The translations under genes were made by a program, and so were the position numbers. DNA of 64,000 nucleotides from positions 2,560,588 to 2,624,587 of the forward strand of contig NZ_CP056199.1 in NCBI RefSeq assembly GCF_013782625.1. Direction: 5' to 3'. The stretch comes from Enterobacter sp. RHBSTW-00994. Lineage in GTDB: Bacteria > Pseudomonadota > Gammaproteobacteria > Enterobacterales > Enterobacteriaceae. Within the stretch, counting starts at the first letter, position 1. Every line of letters starts with the position of its first letter. Of the stretch, positions 40,360 to 48,865 are shown piece after piece. The notes beneath the pieces were generated by a model that was not told the DNA's origin, ran no database searches, and saw only the letters and a program-made list of their open reading frames with translations.

Positions 40360-41571
40360 ATGACATGGCAACATTTCAAACAAACTTACCTTGTTAAGTT
40401 CTGGTCGCCGGTTCCGGCCGTTATCGCTGCGGGGATCCTTTCGACCTATTATTTTGGTATTACCGGAACCTTCTGGGCCGTCACCGGTGAATTTACCCGC
40501 TGGGGTGGTCAGCTTTTACAGCTGGCAGGCGTCCATACTGAAGAATGGGGATACTTTAAGCTTATTCACCTGGATGGCACACCGCTCACGCGTATCGATG
40601 GCATGATGATCATCGGTATGTTTGGCGGCTGTTTTGCCGCTGCCCTGTGGGCAAACAACGTGAAGCTTCGAATGCCAAAAAGCCGTGTTCGCATCGCACA
40701 GGCTGTCGTCGGCGGCATCATTGCTGGCTTTGGCGCACGCCTGGCGATGGGCTGTAATCTGGCCGCATTCTTTACCGGTATCCCTCAGTTTTCTCTACAT
40801 GCGTGGTTCTTTGCTGTGGCAACGGCGATAGGCTCATACTTTGGCGCACGCTTTACGCTGCTGCCCCTCTTTCGTATTCCGGTAAAAATGGTCAAAGTCA
40901 GCGCGGCTTCACCGTTAACGCAAAAGCCGGATCAGGCTCGTCGCCGTTTCCGGATGGGGATGCTGATTTTCATCGCCATGATTGCCTGGGGCATCTGCAC
41001 CGCAATGAACCAGCCTAAACTCGGCCTGGCAATGCTGTTCGGCGTAGGATTTGGCTTACTGATTGAGCGGGCACAAATCTGTTTTACCTCTGCGTTTCGC
41101 GATATGTGGATCACCGGGCGCACCATGATGGCAAAAGCCATCATTGCCGGGATGGCCGTGAGCGCGATCGGCATTTTCAGTTACGTTCAACTCGGCGTTG
41201 AACCCAAAATCATGTGGGCGGGCCCGAATGCTGTTATTGGCGGGCTACTGTTCGGTTTCGGGATTGTTCTGGCTGGCGGGTGTGAAACGGGCTGGATGTA
41301 CCGCGCCGTTGAAGGCCAGGTTCATTACTGGTGGGTAGGTCTCGGTAACGTCATAGGCTCGACGATTCTGGCGTATTTCTGGGATGATCTGTCGCCCGTT
41401 CTCGCCACCAACTGGGATAAGGTCAACCTTCTTAACACCTTTGGCCCACTGGGCGGTCTACTCGTCACTTACGCGCTGTTGCTGGTTGCCTTCTTGCTGG
41501 TTATCGCGCAGGAAAAACGCTTTTTTCGCCGTGCTGCCCTCAAAACTGACACACAGGAGAATGTCGCATGA
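40360..41571 (+). CDS. yedE: YedE, YeeE/YedE-family sulfur/selenium transporter-like membrane protein
   Basis: 403 residues from ATG 40360 (SD AGAGG). Very close to E. coli YedE in start (TWQ.FKQ, LSTYYFGITGTFWAVTGEF) and length. About ten membrane helices; conserved cysteines in MGCNLAAFFTG and AGGCETGWMYRAVEGQ, the pattern of YeeE thiosulfate channels. Likely moves a sulfur or selenium compound that the TusA-like partner YedF takes over. Stop overlaps yedF (ATGA). In E. coli the pair lies elsewhere on the chromosome. Confidence 0.92.
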   Translation: MTWQHFKQTYLVKFWSPVPAVIAAGILSTYYFGITGTFWAVTGEFTRWGGQLLQLAGVHTEEWGYFKLIHLDGTPLTRIDGMMIIGMFGGCFAAALWANNVKLRMPKSRVRIAQAVVGGIIAGFGARLAMGCNLAAFFTGIPQFSLHAWFFAVATAIGSYFGARFTLLPLFRIPVKMVKVSAASPLTQKPDQARRRFRMGMLIFIAMIAWGICTAMNQPKLGLAMLFGVGFGLLIERAQICFTSAFRDMWITGRTMMAKAIIAGMAVSAIGIFSYVQLGVEPKIMWAGPNAVIGGLLFGFGIVLAGGCETGWMYRAVEGQVHYWWVGLGNVIGSTILAYFWDDLSPVLATNWDKVNLLNTFGPLGGLLVTYALLLVAFLLVIAQEKRFFRRAALKTDTQENVA

Positions 41572-41801
41572 AAACGATCGTTCCTGACTATCGTCTGGAT
41601 ATGGTAGGTGAGCCTTGCCCCTATCCCGCAGTGGCTACGCTGGAAGCGCTGCCCCAGCTAAAGAAAGGTGAAATACTGGAAGTGGTGAGCGACTGCCCGC
41701 AGTCGATTAACAACATTCCGCTGGATGCGCAAAACCATGGTTATACCGTGCTGGATATTCAACAGGACGGCCCAACCATTCGCTACTTAATTCAGAAATA
41801 A
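41568..41801 (+). CDS. yedF: YedF, TusA-family sulfurtransferase-like protein
   Basis: 77 residues. TusA/SirA fold with the CPxP motif in GEPCPYPAVATLEALP, Cys18 or near. Carries persulfide-type sulfur or selenium in related proteins. Overlaps yedE by 4 bases, so the two are co-produced. Confidence 0.93.
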   Translation: MKTIVPDYRLDMVGEPCPYPAVATLEALPQLKKGEILEVVSDCPQSINNIPLDAQNHGYTVLDIQQDGPTIRYLIQK

Positions 41802-41929
41802 CCTTGCTTTGCGCCCTACTCCAGGGCGCATGCCTGCCCTGCACAATATCGTCTAAAAAACCGCCGTAGTTCGCATTTTCATCGTCCTCACAGGCATAGT
41901 GTATGAGGAGTTTCCAGGAGGATATACCG

Positions 41930-42247
41930 ATGAAAAAAATACTGATTTGTTGTCTTTTCGGCAATACCGCGACTGCACTTGCAAAGAAAATGCAGCACGT
42001 TGCCGATGAACGTGGCTATCCGCTCGTGGTGAGTGCCGTGGGGCTGGATAATTTCGCCAGCGTCGCCCCCGCGTTTGATGGCTTTCTGGTTGCACCACAC
42101 ATCCAATATAAACTTGATGAACTGTTACAGGAGATTGGCAAAGAGCAGCCCATCGTCATTATAGAGAGCTACCCGTATGCGTCACTGGACGGGGAAACGG
42201 TACTGATGTATGCGCTGGAACATATGCCTGAGCTGGGAATAAACTAA
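41930..42247 (+). CDS. Orphan PTS lactose/cellobiose-type IIB component
   Basis: 105 residues from ATG 41930 (SD AGGAGG). IIB-Lac/Chb fold start MKKILICCLFGNTATALAKKM: a Cys after the first strand followed by G-N-T-A-T-A-L, like the C-x-x-G-x-S-T-S-x-L phosphocysteine loop but with changed residues. No IIA or IIC gene is nearby, so it may not be a transporter part; a regulatory or degenerate role is possible. Terminator follows. Confidence 0.8.
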   Translation: MKKILICCLFGNTATALAKKMQHVADERGYPLVVSAVGLDNFASVAPAFDGFLVAPHIQYKLDELLQEIGKEQPIVIIESYPYASLDGETVLMYALEHMPELGIN

Positions 42248-42296
42248 AAAAGTGCCCTGATATAACAGCCTGTCGATAATGACGCGTCATAGAGAC

Positions 42297-42323
42297 AAAA
42301 GCCTCGACAGATTCGAGGCTTTT
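42297..42323. terminator. Bidirectional terminator, IIB-like / yagU-like
   Basis: 11-bp stem AAAAGCCTCGA / TCGAGGCTTTT with CAGAT loop; T/A-runs on both sides between convergent genes. Confidence 0.85.
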
Positions 42324-42363
42324 GACGAATTAAACCGTTTTAGGCTACTAACCACCCGGTTCT

Positions 42364-42927
42364 TTACCGGAACGTTGCATCCAGCGGTACTTCAGCATCA
42401 GGTTCATGCGTGATGCGGTTTCTCAGATCACGACGAATCATTTCGATAGCCCAGAACCAGAAAATATGACCGATCAATTCAGAAATGTATTCATCTGCCG
42501 GAATATTAAATAATGAAGGCGTTAAGTTAAGTAATGGGAAGGATATCCAGTGTACGGCAATGGTAGCAACAATACCGGCCCAGACACCCTGCCACAATTT
42601 AACTTTAGGAAATACTTCTGCAACAACACAATATCCGATGGCGAAGACCAAAGAGAAAATAATGTGCGTCACCATTACCGGATTAATAATATGTTCTGAA
42701 AACGTATAGACGGTATGCGTTGGATCTATACCGAGGTAGTCGCGCAGGAAGAGGTATGGAGGATTAAACTCATCTCGACCACCCGAGAAGGTTCTTGGTG
42801 GCAGAGGAACTTCCGCCCCCCATTTCACAAACGCAGACATTACGCCGGCGATGATACCGACAAAAAAAGCAACGCCATAACGACGGCGACCAGGTGCTGT
42901 TTGTACGAAGAAATCTTTCACTGCCAT
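42364..42927 (-). CDS. YagU-like inner-membrane protein (DUF1440)
   Basis: 187 residues. Resembles E. coli Yag[28 protein letters not shown], then [26 protein letters not shown] and the C-terminal [18 protein letters not shown]. About four membrane helices. A central loop present in E. coli YagU is shorter. YagU is linked to acid resistance in E. coli; the function here is not shown. SD GGTGG upstream. Confidence 0.87.
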   Translation of the reverse strand: MAVKDFFVQTAPGRRRYGVAFFVGIIAGVMSAFVKWGAEVPLPPRTFSGGRDEFNPPYLFLRDYLGIDPTHTVYTFSEHIINPVMVTHIIFSLVFAIGYCVVAEVFPKVKLWQGVWAGIVATIAVHWISFPLLNLTPSLFNIPADEYISELIGHIFWFWAIEMIRRDLRNRITHEPDAEVPLDATFR

Positions 42928-43218
42928 GTTATACCACCAAAGAATTATCTCTATTTGCGTGTGGTAATGCTTAATGAATCACACGCCGCTAACATTGACC
43001 TGGATCACACTTTTTTCGATAGTCTCTATATTCTTTCACTCTATTTTAGAACTTTAAAATTGCAACCAGAACATCCCTACCAAATATAAGTATGAAAGTG
43101 TAGATGAATGGAGGAACGCCTCTCCGTGTTTAGTATTTCAAACAAAATGACTTGCCCCAAACCCTGGCATATATACGTACATTCCATTCAGAATTTTCTT
43201 ATCTTGTATTTCAAAAAA

Positions 43219-43524
43219 TCAACTATCAGCATCTATCAGTAATAACGAGCCATGACTACCCGCTGGAACACTGTGCGTAGCGCCTCTGGGTATAAGATAA
43301 AAATCGCCACTTTTGAGGTAAAAGGACTCCCCGTCAACAACTAACGACATCTCACCATCGATAACCACCAGCAATTCATCAAATCCGGCATGAGTTTCAT
43401 CAGGAATGCCATCTCCTCCCGTCCTGATTAATTTAATGTTTGCGTTACCCACATTGCCAACTATTAACGATTTCCAGACACCGGGTAAATCTAACGCTAT
43501 TTTATGCAATGCACCTGTATCCAC
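43219..43524 (-). CDS. Cupin-domain protein
   Basis: 101 residues, GTG start (43522-43524) with weak SD. Single cupin_2 barrel: motif 1 in DETHAGFDELLVVIDGEMSL, motif 2 in LKSGDFYLIPRGATHSVPAG. The metal ligands H, E and H are partly kept. Small stand-alone cupins bind small molecules or act as isomerases/dioxygenases; which one cannot be said. Confidence 0.8.
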   Translation of the reverse strand: MDTGALHKIALDLPGVWKSLIVGNVGNANIKLIRTGGDGIPDETHAGFDELLVVIDGEMSLVVDGESFYLKSGDFYLIPRGATHSVPAGSHGSLLLIDADS

Positions 43525-43708
43525 TTCACACCCGCGGTTCTCAGAAAATGATAGTGATAACGCACTTCGGGTTCATCGCAAATTCGTAATGATAATAAGG
43601 TAATCTATTTTTGGGATTAGTCAGATGCCGGGCATGACTAAAATCCAGGCAGGCAATATTATCTCTCACACGAAACGTGTCTGTTCCTATCATCAGGATA
43701 ACCATGAA

Positions 43709-44122
43709 ATGAAACCACTTTTAATCATGTTGGTCACTCTGGCAGTCGCCGCCTGCTCAAACACACCAGTACCGACAAATCAAGCGAAAGAGGTCACAGC
43801 CCCGCAGCGTCTGACAACCGCTTACTCGCAAGCTGATGCCAACGCCGGAACCATTATTATCAAACGCGATGCAGGTAAGATGGGCAGCCTCTGTACGGTG
43901 CTTATCGCTATCGATGGCAATCATCTCGCCAATCTGGAATCAGAGGAGAAAGTCACGGCGTATGTTAGTCCTGGGCGTCATATTGTGAGTGCAGACCCTA
44001 AAGGTGCTTGCACTGGCGGCCTCAGCGAGCAAGCCTCAACGATCGTCAAAGGCGAAACACAGGTCTTTCGGGCAAGCTTTGCCAGTGCCGGAGACTTCAG
44101 TCTTTCACCGACAAATTTATGA
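43709..44122 (+). CDS. Putative lipoprotein
   Basis: 137 residues from ATG 43709. Signal peptide MKPLLIMLVTLAVAAC with lipobox VAAC (Cys16), then Ser-Asn; mature part is a small beta-rich domain (GTIIIKRDAGKMGSLCTVLIAIDG...GRHIVSADPKGACTGG...ETQVFRASF) similar in build to DUF2846-type lipoproteins. Odd start: an ATG-AAA-TGA mini-frame (43704-43712) overlaps the ATG and has the better placed SD AGGA. Family not firmly recognised. Confidence 0.75.
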   Translation: MKPLLIMLVTLAVAACSNTPVPTNQAKEVTAPQRLTTAYSQADANAGTIIIKRDAGKMGSLCTVLIAIDGNHLANLESEEKVTAYVSPGRHIVSADPKGACTGGLSEQASTIVKGETQVFRASFASAGDFSLSPTNL

Positions 44123-44219
44123 TAGAGAAAAACCTCTCCTGCATTAATACAACAAAATCAAAAAATCATCCTGGCGTGGCTAACTTACCGGAACAGCCAC
44201 CGTCGGGATAACCGTTCAT

Positions 44220-44714
44220 TTATTTGATTTGATATGTAATAAAATGCATGTCCAGGTCATCATCTTTACGAATGACTTCCCTGAACTCGCCCCCACTGAC
44301 AGAGGCAATGGCTGAGCGCCAGAAACGCAACGCCGCCGTATTTTCCAGCATAACCCTTGTTTGCCAGTAACCAGGTCTTTCTGTCACAGCAAGACGAAAC
44401 GCTTCTTTGCCGACGCCCATCCCTTTAAACTTGCGAAGAACGAAGAACTGGTCGACATCATAGGTTCGGACATCAAACGGGTAACGTCGCAACAAGCAGA
44501 ACCCTGCCAGTTCATCCTCATCGTAAATCAGATAAGGCCAGTGATCGTCCCGACTCCAGTGGGGATCAAGCAGAGAGGAATTAAATAGATATTGTCCATC
44601 CTGCCCGCACCGCCACTTTCCATATTCAGCAAGATCATAAACATAATATCGGAAAAGATTTTCAATAATGTGCCGGTCATTCTCTGCCGTTCTTAAACTC
44701 ACATGATTAACCAT
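44220..44714 (-). CDS. GNAT-family acetyltransferase
   Basis: 164 residues from ATG 44714; the frame is open 34 codons further but that part does not look like protein. GNAT elements: LAGFCLLRRYPF, DQFFVLRKFKGMGVGKEAF (acetyl-CoA loop R/K-x-x-G-x-G-K) and ENTAALRFWRSA. Substrate unknown; such genes often modify small amines, antibiotics or protein N-termini. Confidence 0.85.
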   Translation of the reverse strand: MVNHVSLRTAENDRHIIENLFRYYVYDLAEYGKWRCGQDGQYLFNSSLLDPHWSRDDHWPYLIYDEDELAGFCLLRRYPFDVRTYDVDQFFVLRKFKGMGVGKEAFRLAVTERPGYWQTRVMLENTAALRFWRSAIASVSGGEFREVIRKDDDLDMHFITYQIK

Positions 44715-44847
44715 AATGAGCGTATTTCCCTTAGTGCAAGATGTCATTATTACGGGAACACTGTTTATGCCAGTATATAAAGAGAGCAGACGGACCATTC
44801 TCTCTACCAGTGACAATCTGACACCATCCCGGAGAACAGTCTGGTGT

Positions 44848-45615
44848 TTAATTCAATTGCAGTGTGTTTTTTGAAAGCATTCTGTAACTGACAGTCTGAT
44901 CGATGGTGTAGTATTTCTGAAAGAAATTCTTTAATCCAACGCCACCCATTATCCTTGGTGTGCCCGATTTATTCGCTGTTCGATTGATAATGGCAGTCAG
45001 TATGACTGAACCATCATCATTTACGATGGTAAGCGTATCACCATCATGGGAAAACTCATCAGATGATGAAACCGAGACATTAAAGAATCCCCGTTTCCAG
45101 TAGGTTGACGCCATGTTAAATGCGTGGTTTTTATACGCACTGTGCTCACCCTCGATTTGCACGTTATCATCGAAAATACACTCGCTCACATCTGCGTTAA
45201 GTACGGGATCACCTGCTGTAATTTTTGAGCCTCCATTCCACACGGGGTTTATTACTTTGATAATACTATCTTCAAGCCCGGCCGCAAGATTGAGATGAAA
45301 CTGTCCATAATGCATCAGACCATTATCTGGCAATACCAGTATATCCACCGCGATATCCTGACGTAATGCCTCACGAATATTTTCGTTATTCTTGATATTG
45401 GTAGACTGAGATAGACCTGGCTTTTTATAATTATACATTCTTGTTTTCAGTAATCTTGTCGTTTTCCCGATATACTTTACTTCGCCATCACAGGTAAACG
45501 CATAAAGATTGTTACAGACATCATTGAATGATTCCGTCATTACATAATGCAACTCGCCATCCCGCAACGTCCAGTAACCGATTTTTATAAAACCAATATT
45601 AAGCAGACGATCCAT
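44848..45615 (-). CDS. GIY-YIG nuclease with unknown C-terminal domain
   Basis: 255 residues. GIY-YIG domain in the first 130: LYAF (37-40), VKYIGKTTRLLKTRM (YIG 48-50, Arg54/59), and the catalytic Glu115 with NP-x-W-N in GLEDSIIKVINPVWNGG, the arrangement of Eco29kI/Hpy188I-type enzymes. The last 90 residues (YWKRGFFNVSV, GTPRIMGGVGLKNFFQKY) form a separate beta-rich domain. No methyltransferase lies nearby. AT-richer than its flanks, consistent with transfer. Restriction, DNA repair or phage defence are possible roles. Confidence 0.8.
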   Translation of the reverse strand: MDRLLNIGFIKIGYWTLRDGELHYVMTESFNDVCNNLYAFTCDGEVKYIGKTTRLLKTRMYNYKKPGLSQSTNIKNNENIREALRQDIAVDILVLPDNGLMHYGQFHLNLAAGLEDSIIKVINPVWNGGSKITAGDPVLNADVSECIFDDNVQIEGEHSAYKNHAFNMASTYWKRGFFNVSVSSSDEFSHDGDTLTIVNDDGSVILTAIINRTANKSGTPRIMGGVGLKNFFQKYYTIDQTVSYRMLSKNTLQLN

Positions 45616-45889
45616 TTCAGTTAATCCTCAACATGATGTTATATTAATATCATTCAATCTTTGTCTCTTTTCAATTGATATCTCCCACATTGATGCGTTA
45701 ATGGGGCTGGCATCGGTGTTATCCCTGACTCTGTTGACCCACCTGATGAGCGACCAGTGACAACTCTGAGGCCATTACGCCAAAAACTGCGCACGGCAAA
45801 ATAGCATTGGTACAAGTAGCACCCGCGTGCGACACACGCTATCATCTCTTATATCAGTGTCATAAACAGGGGTATGGACTGATCCCATA

Positions 45890-46099
45890 ATGCGAGGGAG
45901 TGGATTGAGAGAAAGTCTGTTTTTTATTTCGGTCGCCATCATCTCATTTACATTCATTTTCATCTGGATCATGCTCGTTGGCCCGGTAAAGGGAGACGAA
46001 AAGACTTACATCCAGGATTCAACGACGTTCGCAATCGTGGTTATGGTGTTGCTCCTGATTGCATTCACAACCGTTTCTGTAACGGTTCTTATGTTCTGA
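45890..46099 (+). CDS. Small two-helix membrane protein
   Basis: 69 residues from ATG 45890; a TTG at 45905 with GAGGGAG before it is a good alternative start. Two membrane helices (about 9-31 and 47-67) joined by a polar loop (VGPVKGDEKTYIQDSTT). No family recognised. The next frame starts 10 bases downstream. Confidence 0.5.
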   Translation: MRGSGLRESLFFISVAIISFTFIFIWIMLVGPVKGDEKTYIQDSTTFAIVVMVLLLIAFTTVSVTVLMF

Positions 46100-46109
46100 A
46101 ACGGAGCGG

Positions 46110-46454
46110 ATGACAAACACATACAGAAAGAGTGGATATAATAAGATCGGTAATATTTTGCTTTATGAGAGGTCACAGAATGCGGCCTTTTTTATTGCGA
46201 ACAGTTTATCTGTTCATCCATCTCCGCGTTATTCAAGTCGTCACATTCAGATAGTAGATTATCCGGTACAGTTCACTTCTCGGGTTAAGATCGTGAAAAC
46301 CGCCATAGCTCTGCCGCTGATCCTCTTTATCCTGTTAGTCATCTTCGCCATTTTCATTGACCTTCCGGCCTCGCATGTTGTCAGAAGTAAATGTATATGG
46401 TCCGATAGCGTGATGCTGAGTTGCCATACCCGACATACTGGTAAAACGTTTTAA
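46110..46454 (+). CDS. Hypothetical protein with one membrane helix
   Basis: 114 codons, ATG 46110 with GGAG three bases upstream, directly after the preceding small gene. One strongly hydrophobic helix (IALPLILFILLVIFAIFI, about 66-84). The C-terminus is rich in Cys/His/Ser and less protein-like, so the gene may be spurious or decayed. No homologue recognised. Confidence 0.35.
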   Translation: MTNTYRKSGYNKIGNILLYERSQNAAFFIANSLSVHPSPRYSSRHIQIVDYPVQFTSRVKIVKTAIALPLILFILLVIFAIFIDLPASHVVRSKCIWSDSVMLSCHTRHTGKTF

Positions 46455-46586
46455 AGGGGTAACCGTCGTACCCGGTTGGCACACTTTAGGTGTGATATAT
46501 TCCCCCCGAAAGCCAAAGCAAAGAGGCAATGGGACAGCGTTTTCCCCCTGATTTAGAGAGCCGAATTACACCACTGTGATACCGGA

Positions 46587-46703
46587 TTACTGAGACCAGA
46601 ATATGTTGAGCCAGGCGAGACCTTCCCCTTCATTGATCAGCGCTAAAATAGCCATTACGACGATGATGGAGATAATAATCAGTAAGAGTGGATTCATGTG
46701 CAT
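46587..46703 (-). CDS. Very small membrane protein (38 aa)
   Basis: ATG 46703 to TAA 46587. Good SD AGGGAG six bases before the start. One membrane helix (PLLLIIISIIVVMAILALI) and a short tail ending NIFWSQ. The combination of SD, helix and clean stop suggests a real gene that annotation by length would miss. Family unknown. Confidence 0.6.
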   Translation of the reverse strand: MHMNPLLLIIISIIVVMAILALINEGEGLAWLNIFWSQ

Positions 46704-47010
46704 CGTTAACTCCCTGTCAGAAATCCAGCTAAATTAAGATCTGTATCTTAAGTATCTCCTGATTCGTAATCATTATTGGTGACATTGCCTGTAAAATGTA
46801 CAGACTCTTCCCGGTTATTTTTGTCATTGTGTTGACCACGGTTAGATCATTCTGGCAGATGTCATCATCAGGACCGTAAAGACCTCCTCCAATATTGCGT
46901 ACGCAACACATCTGTCAGGCAATAACGGCTCACACCATGAAACGCACGATAAAGCATAAAAAAAGCTGGCCATGTAATGACCAGCTTTTTAGGCGTTTTG
47001 CTGATGCGTT
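46704..47010. other. Non-coding region before ompW
   Basis: About 300 bases with no supported gene apart from the ompW terminator at 46958-46990 and presumably the promoter of the 38-residue protein. Confidence 0.5.
46958..46990 (-). terminator. ompW terminator
   Basis: Stem AAAAAGCTGG / CCAGCTTTTT with an 11-base partly paired loop; T-run on the minus strand (plus AAAAAAA from 46958). Confidence 0.85.
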
Positions 47011-47643
47011 TTAGAAACGATAACCCGCAGAGAACATAAACACCCATGGGTCCAGTCGTGTATGGATACTCTGCTGTTCCCCACCCGCTTTGAACCGCAC
47101 GTCGGTATCAACATCCATGTACCAGACGGACATGTTAATCAGCCAGTCGCGGTTAATCAGATAATCCAGACCGGCTTGCCCCGCTACACCCCAGGAGTTT
47201 TTCAGGCTGAGGTCAGAAAGCCCGGCATCTTTGCCGGTATCGTTAAACTTCTCATTGAAGAACATGGTGTAGTTAACACCCGCGCCAATATATGGGCGCA
47301 CTTTGCTGCTGGCATCACCGAAATACCATTGCGCCATTAAGGTTGGCGGCAAAAGGTTAACCGTCGCGATATTACCCGTCGGGCCGGTTCCTACATGGTT
47401 TCGGAAAGGTGTCGCCGCCAGCAGCTCAACACCGATGTTATCTGTTGCCATATAGGTAAACGTCATCCCCAACTGCGTGTTATTGCTGACGTTAAAGCCG
47501 CCGAGCCCCAATACGTTATCGGAACCTTCAGTTGGTCGCACCGTTGCCGAACCGGCACGAATAAAGAACTCACCTGCTTCATGCGCGTACGCACCGCCAG
47601 AGAGACTGCTTAAGACAAGGGCTGCCACCGCTAATTTTTTCAT
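47011..47643 (-). CDS. ompW: Outer membrane protein W
   Basis: 210 residues from ATG 47643 (SD GGAG). Signal peptide MKKLAVAALVLSSLSGGAYA then an eight-stranded barrel ending in the aromatic YRF typical of outer-membrane proteins. Middle parts AQWYFGD.SSKVRPYIGAGVNYT and W..NMSVWYMD are OmpW hallmarks. It is thought to let small hydrophobic compounds enter; receptor for colicin S4 in E. coli. FNR-type site upstream. Confidence 0.96.
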   Translation of the reverse strand: MKKLAVAALVLSSLSGGAYAHEAGEFFIRAGSATVRPTEGSDNVLGLGGFNVSNNTQLGMTFTYMATDNIGVELLAATPFRNHVGTGPTGNIATVNLLPPTLMAQWYFGDASSKVRPYIGAGVNYTMFFNEKFNDTGKDAGLSDLSLKNSWGVAGQAGLDYLINRDWLINMSVWYMDVDTDVRFKAGGEQQSIHTRLDPWVFMFSAGYRF

Positions 47644-48062
47644 ATCCGCTCCATCGTTGTGGTTTTCATAGCGGAGGTGAATATACTCACAAATGAGTAA
47701 TAAGTGATCTAACACAGATCACATAAAAACCAGTAAGTTAACATTCATTGATCTGGATTAATTTTTTACAACTAATCAAAAAGCAGCAAGTTGAATTCAG
47801 GTCAATTTTGACAGATTTAACCATTCTTAAAGAAAGTCTCTGGTCTCCAGGCAAGGCGAACTGCAGGATGTTTTTTGGGAACCATTGATGTGACATGAAG
47901 ATGAGTGGGCAAACGATGCCTATAATCCTGCTCGGGAAAGCATCAGATTACCGTCGCTTTACAAAGATATGCTTTTCCATACAAGCCGTGATGCTGCCAC
48001 CGCGGAGTTATCCGGTGTACAATCGCCTGCTAATTAACACCTGCAATACTCAAGGAGAGTGC
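47644..48062. promoter_or_regulatory. ompW-yciC divergent region with FNR-like site
   Basis: TTGATCTGGATTAA at 47748-47761 differs from the FNR consensus TTGATNNNNATCAA at one position and lies about 110 bp upstream of the ompW start; E. coli ompW is FNR-activated. A second dyad, GTGATCT (47704-47710) / AGATCAC (47716-47722), sits closer to the gene. The yciC SD is AAGGAG (48052-48057). Confidence 0.65.
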
Positions 48063-48806
48063 ATGTCTATCACGGCGAAGTCTGTCTACCGTGACACGGG
48101 AAATTTTTTCCGCAATCAGTTCATTACCTTTTTACTGATCGCATTGCTATGTGCGTTTATCACGGTGGTACTTGGCCATGCGTTTTCACCGAGTGAAGAA
48201 CAAATTGCCAGCCTGAGCCAGGGTGATCATCTTGCAGGCAGTGTTGGGTTATTTGAACTGGTGCAAAACATGACGCCAGACCAGCAACAAATCTTGCTAC
48301 GCGCGTCCGCAGCTTCGACTTTCTCGGGATTAATCGGTAATGCAATTCTCGCAGGTGGCGTACTGCTGATGATTCAGCTGGTTTCTGCTGGACACCGTGT
48401 CAGCGCTCTGCGCGCTATCGGTGCTAGCGCGCCGCTGCTTCCTAAGCTCTTTATCCTCATTTTCCTGACCACCATGCTGGTACAGATGGGGATTATGTTA
48501 ATTGTTGTTCCTGGCGTACTACTGGCGGTGGTGCTCTCTTTCGCCCCGATTATGGTTGTGCAGGATAAAATGGGGATCTTTGCGGCAATGCGTAACAGCG
48601 CAAAGCTGGCATGGTCTAATATGCGTCTGGTTGCTCCTGCGGTTATCAGTTGGTTGCTTGCCAAAACGCTTTTGCTGCTGTTTGCGCCAAATTTTGCTGT
48701 CTTAACACCCAATGTAGGTGCAGTCGTGGCAAATACGCTGAGCAACTTGATTTCAGCAGTCCTGCTGGTCTACTTGTTCCGCCTGTATATGTTAATTCGT
48801 CAGTAG
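48063..48806 (+). CDS. yciC: YciC, inner-membrane protein (UPF0259)
   Basis: 247 residues from ATG 48063 (SD AAGGAG), E. coli length; the frame stays open upstream. About six membrane helices (for example [19 protein letters not shown] and [32 protein letters not shown]). Function unknown; first gene of yciC-yciB-yciA. Confidence 0.94.
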   Translation: MSITAKSVYRDTGNFFRNQFITFLLIALLCAFITVVLGHAFSPSEEQIASLSQGDHLAGSVGLFELVQNMTPDQQQILLRASAASTFSGLIGNAILAGGVLLMIQLVSAGHRVSALRAIGASAPLLPKLFILIFLTTMLVQMGIMLIVVPGVLLAVVLSFAPIMVVQDKMGIFAAMRNSAKLAWSNMRLVAPAVISWLLAKTLLLLFAPNFAVLTPNVGAVVANTLSNLISAVLLVYLFRLYMLIRQ

Positions 48807-48819
48807 TGTCCTGAAGGTT

Positions 48820-48837
48820 GGGCGCGTCCTCGCGCCC
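48820..48837 (+). repeat. GC-rich hairpin between yciC and yciB
   Basis: GGGCGCG TCCT CGCGCCC, extended with a bulge by GTTG/CAAC on the outside. No T-run: probably an mRNA stability element in the operon. Confidence 0.55.
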
Positions 48838-48865
48838 GGCTCAACGCAGAAGATGGAATCGTAGA

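Noticed and set aside
46335..46529. Small minus-strand frame (64 codons) overlapping the 46110-46454 frame
   Set aside because: No SD, no membrane or signal features, composition not protein-like.
47704..47722. CRP site upstream of ompW
   Set aside because: The GTGATCT/AGATCAC dyad resembles CRP half-sites but the spacing (TGA to TCA) does not fit the 6-bp CRP spacer; kept only as an unnamed dyad.
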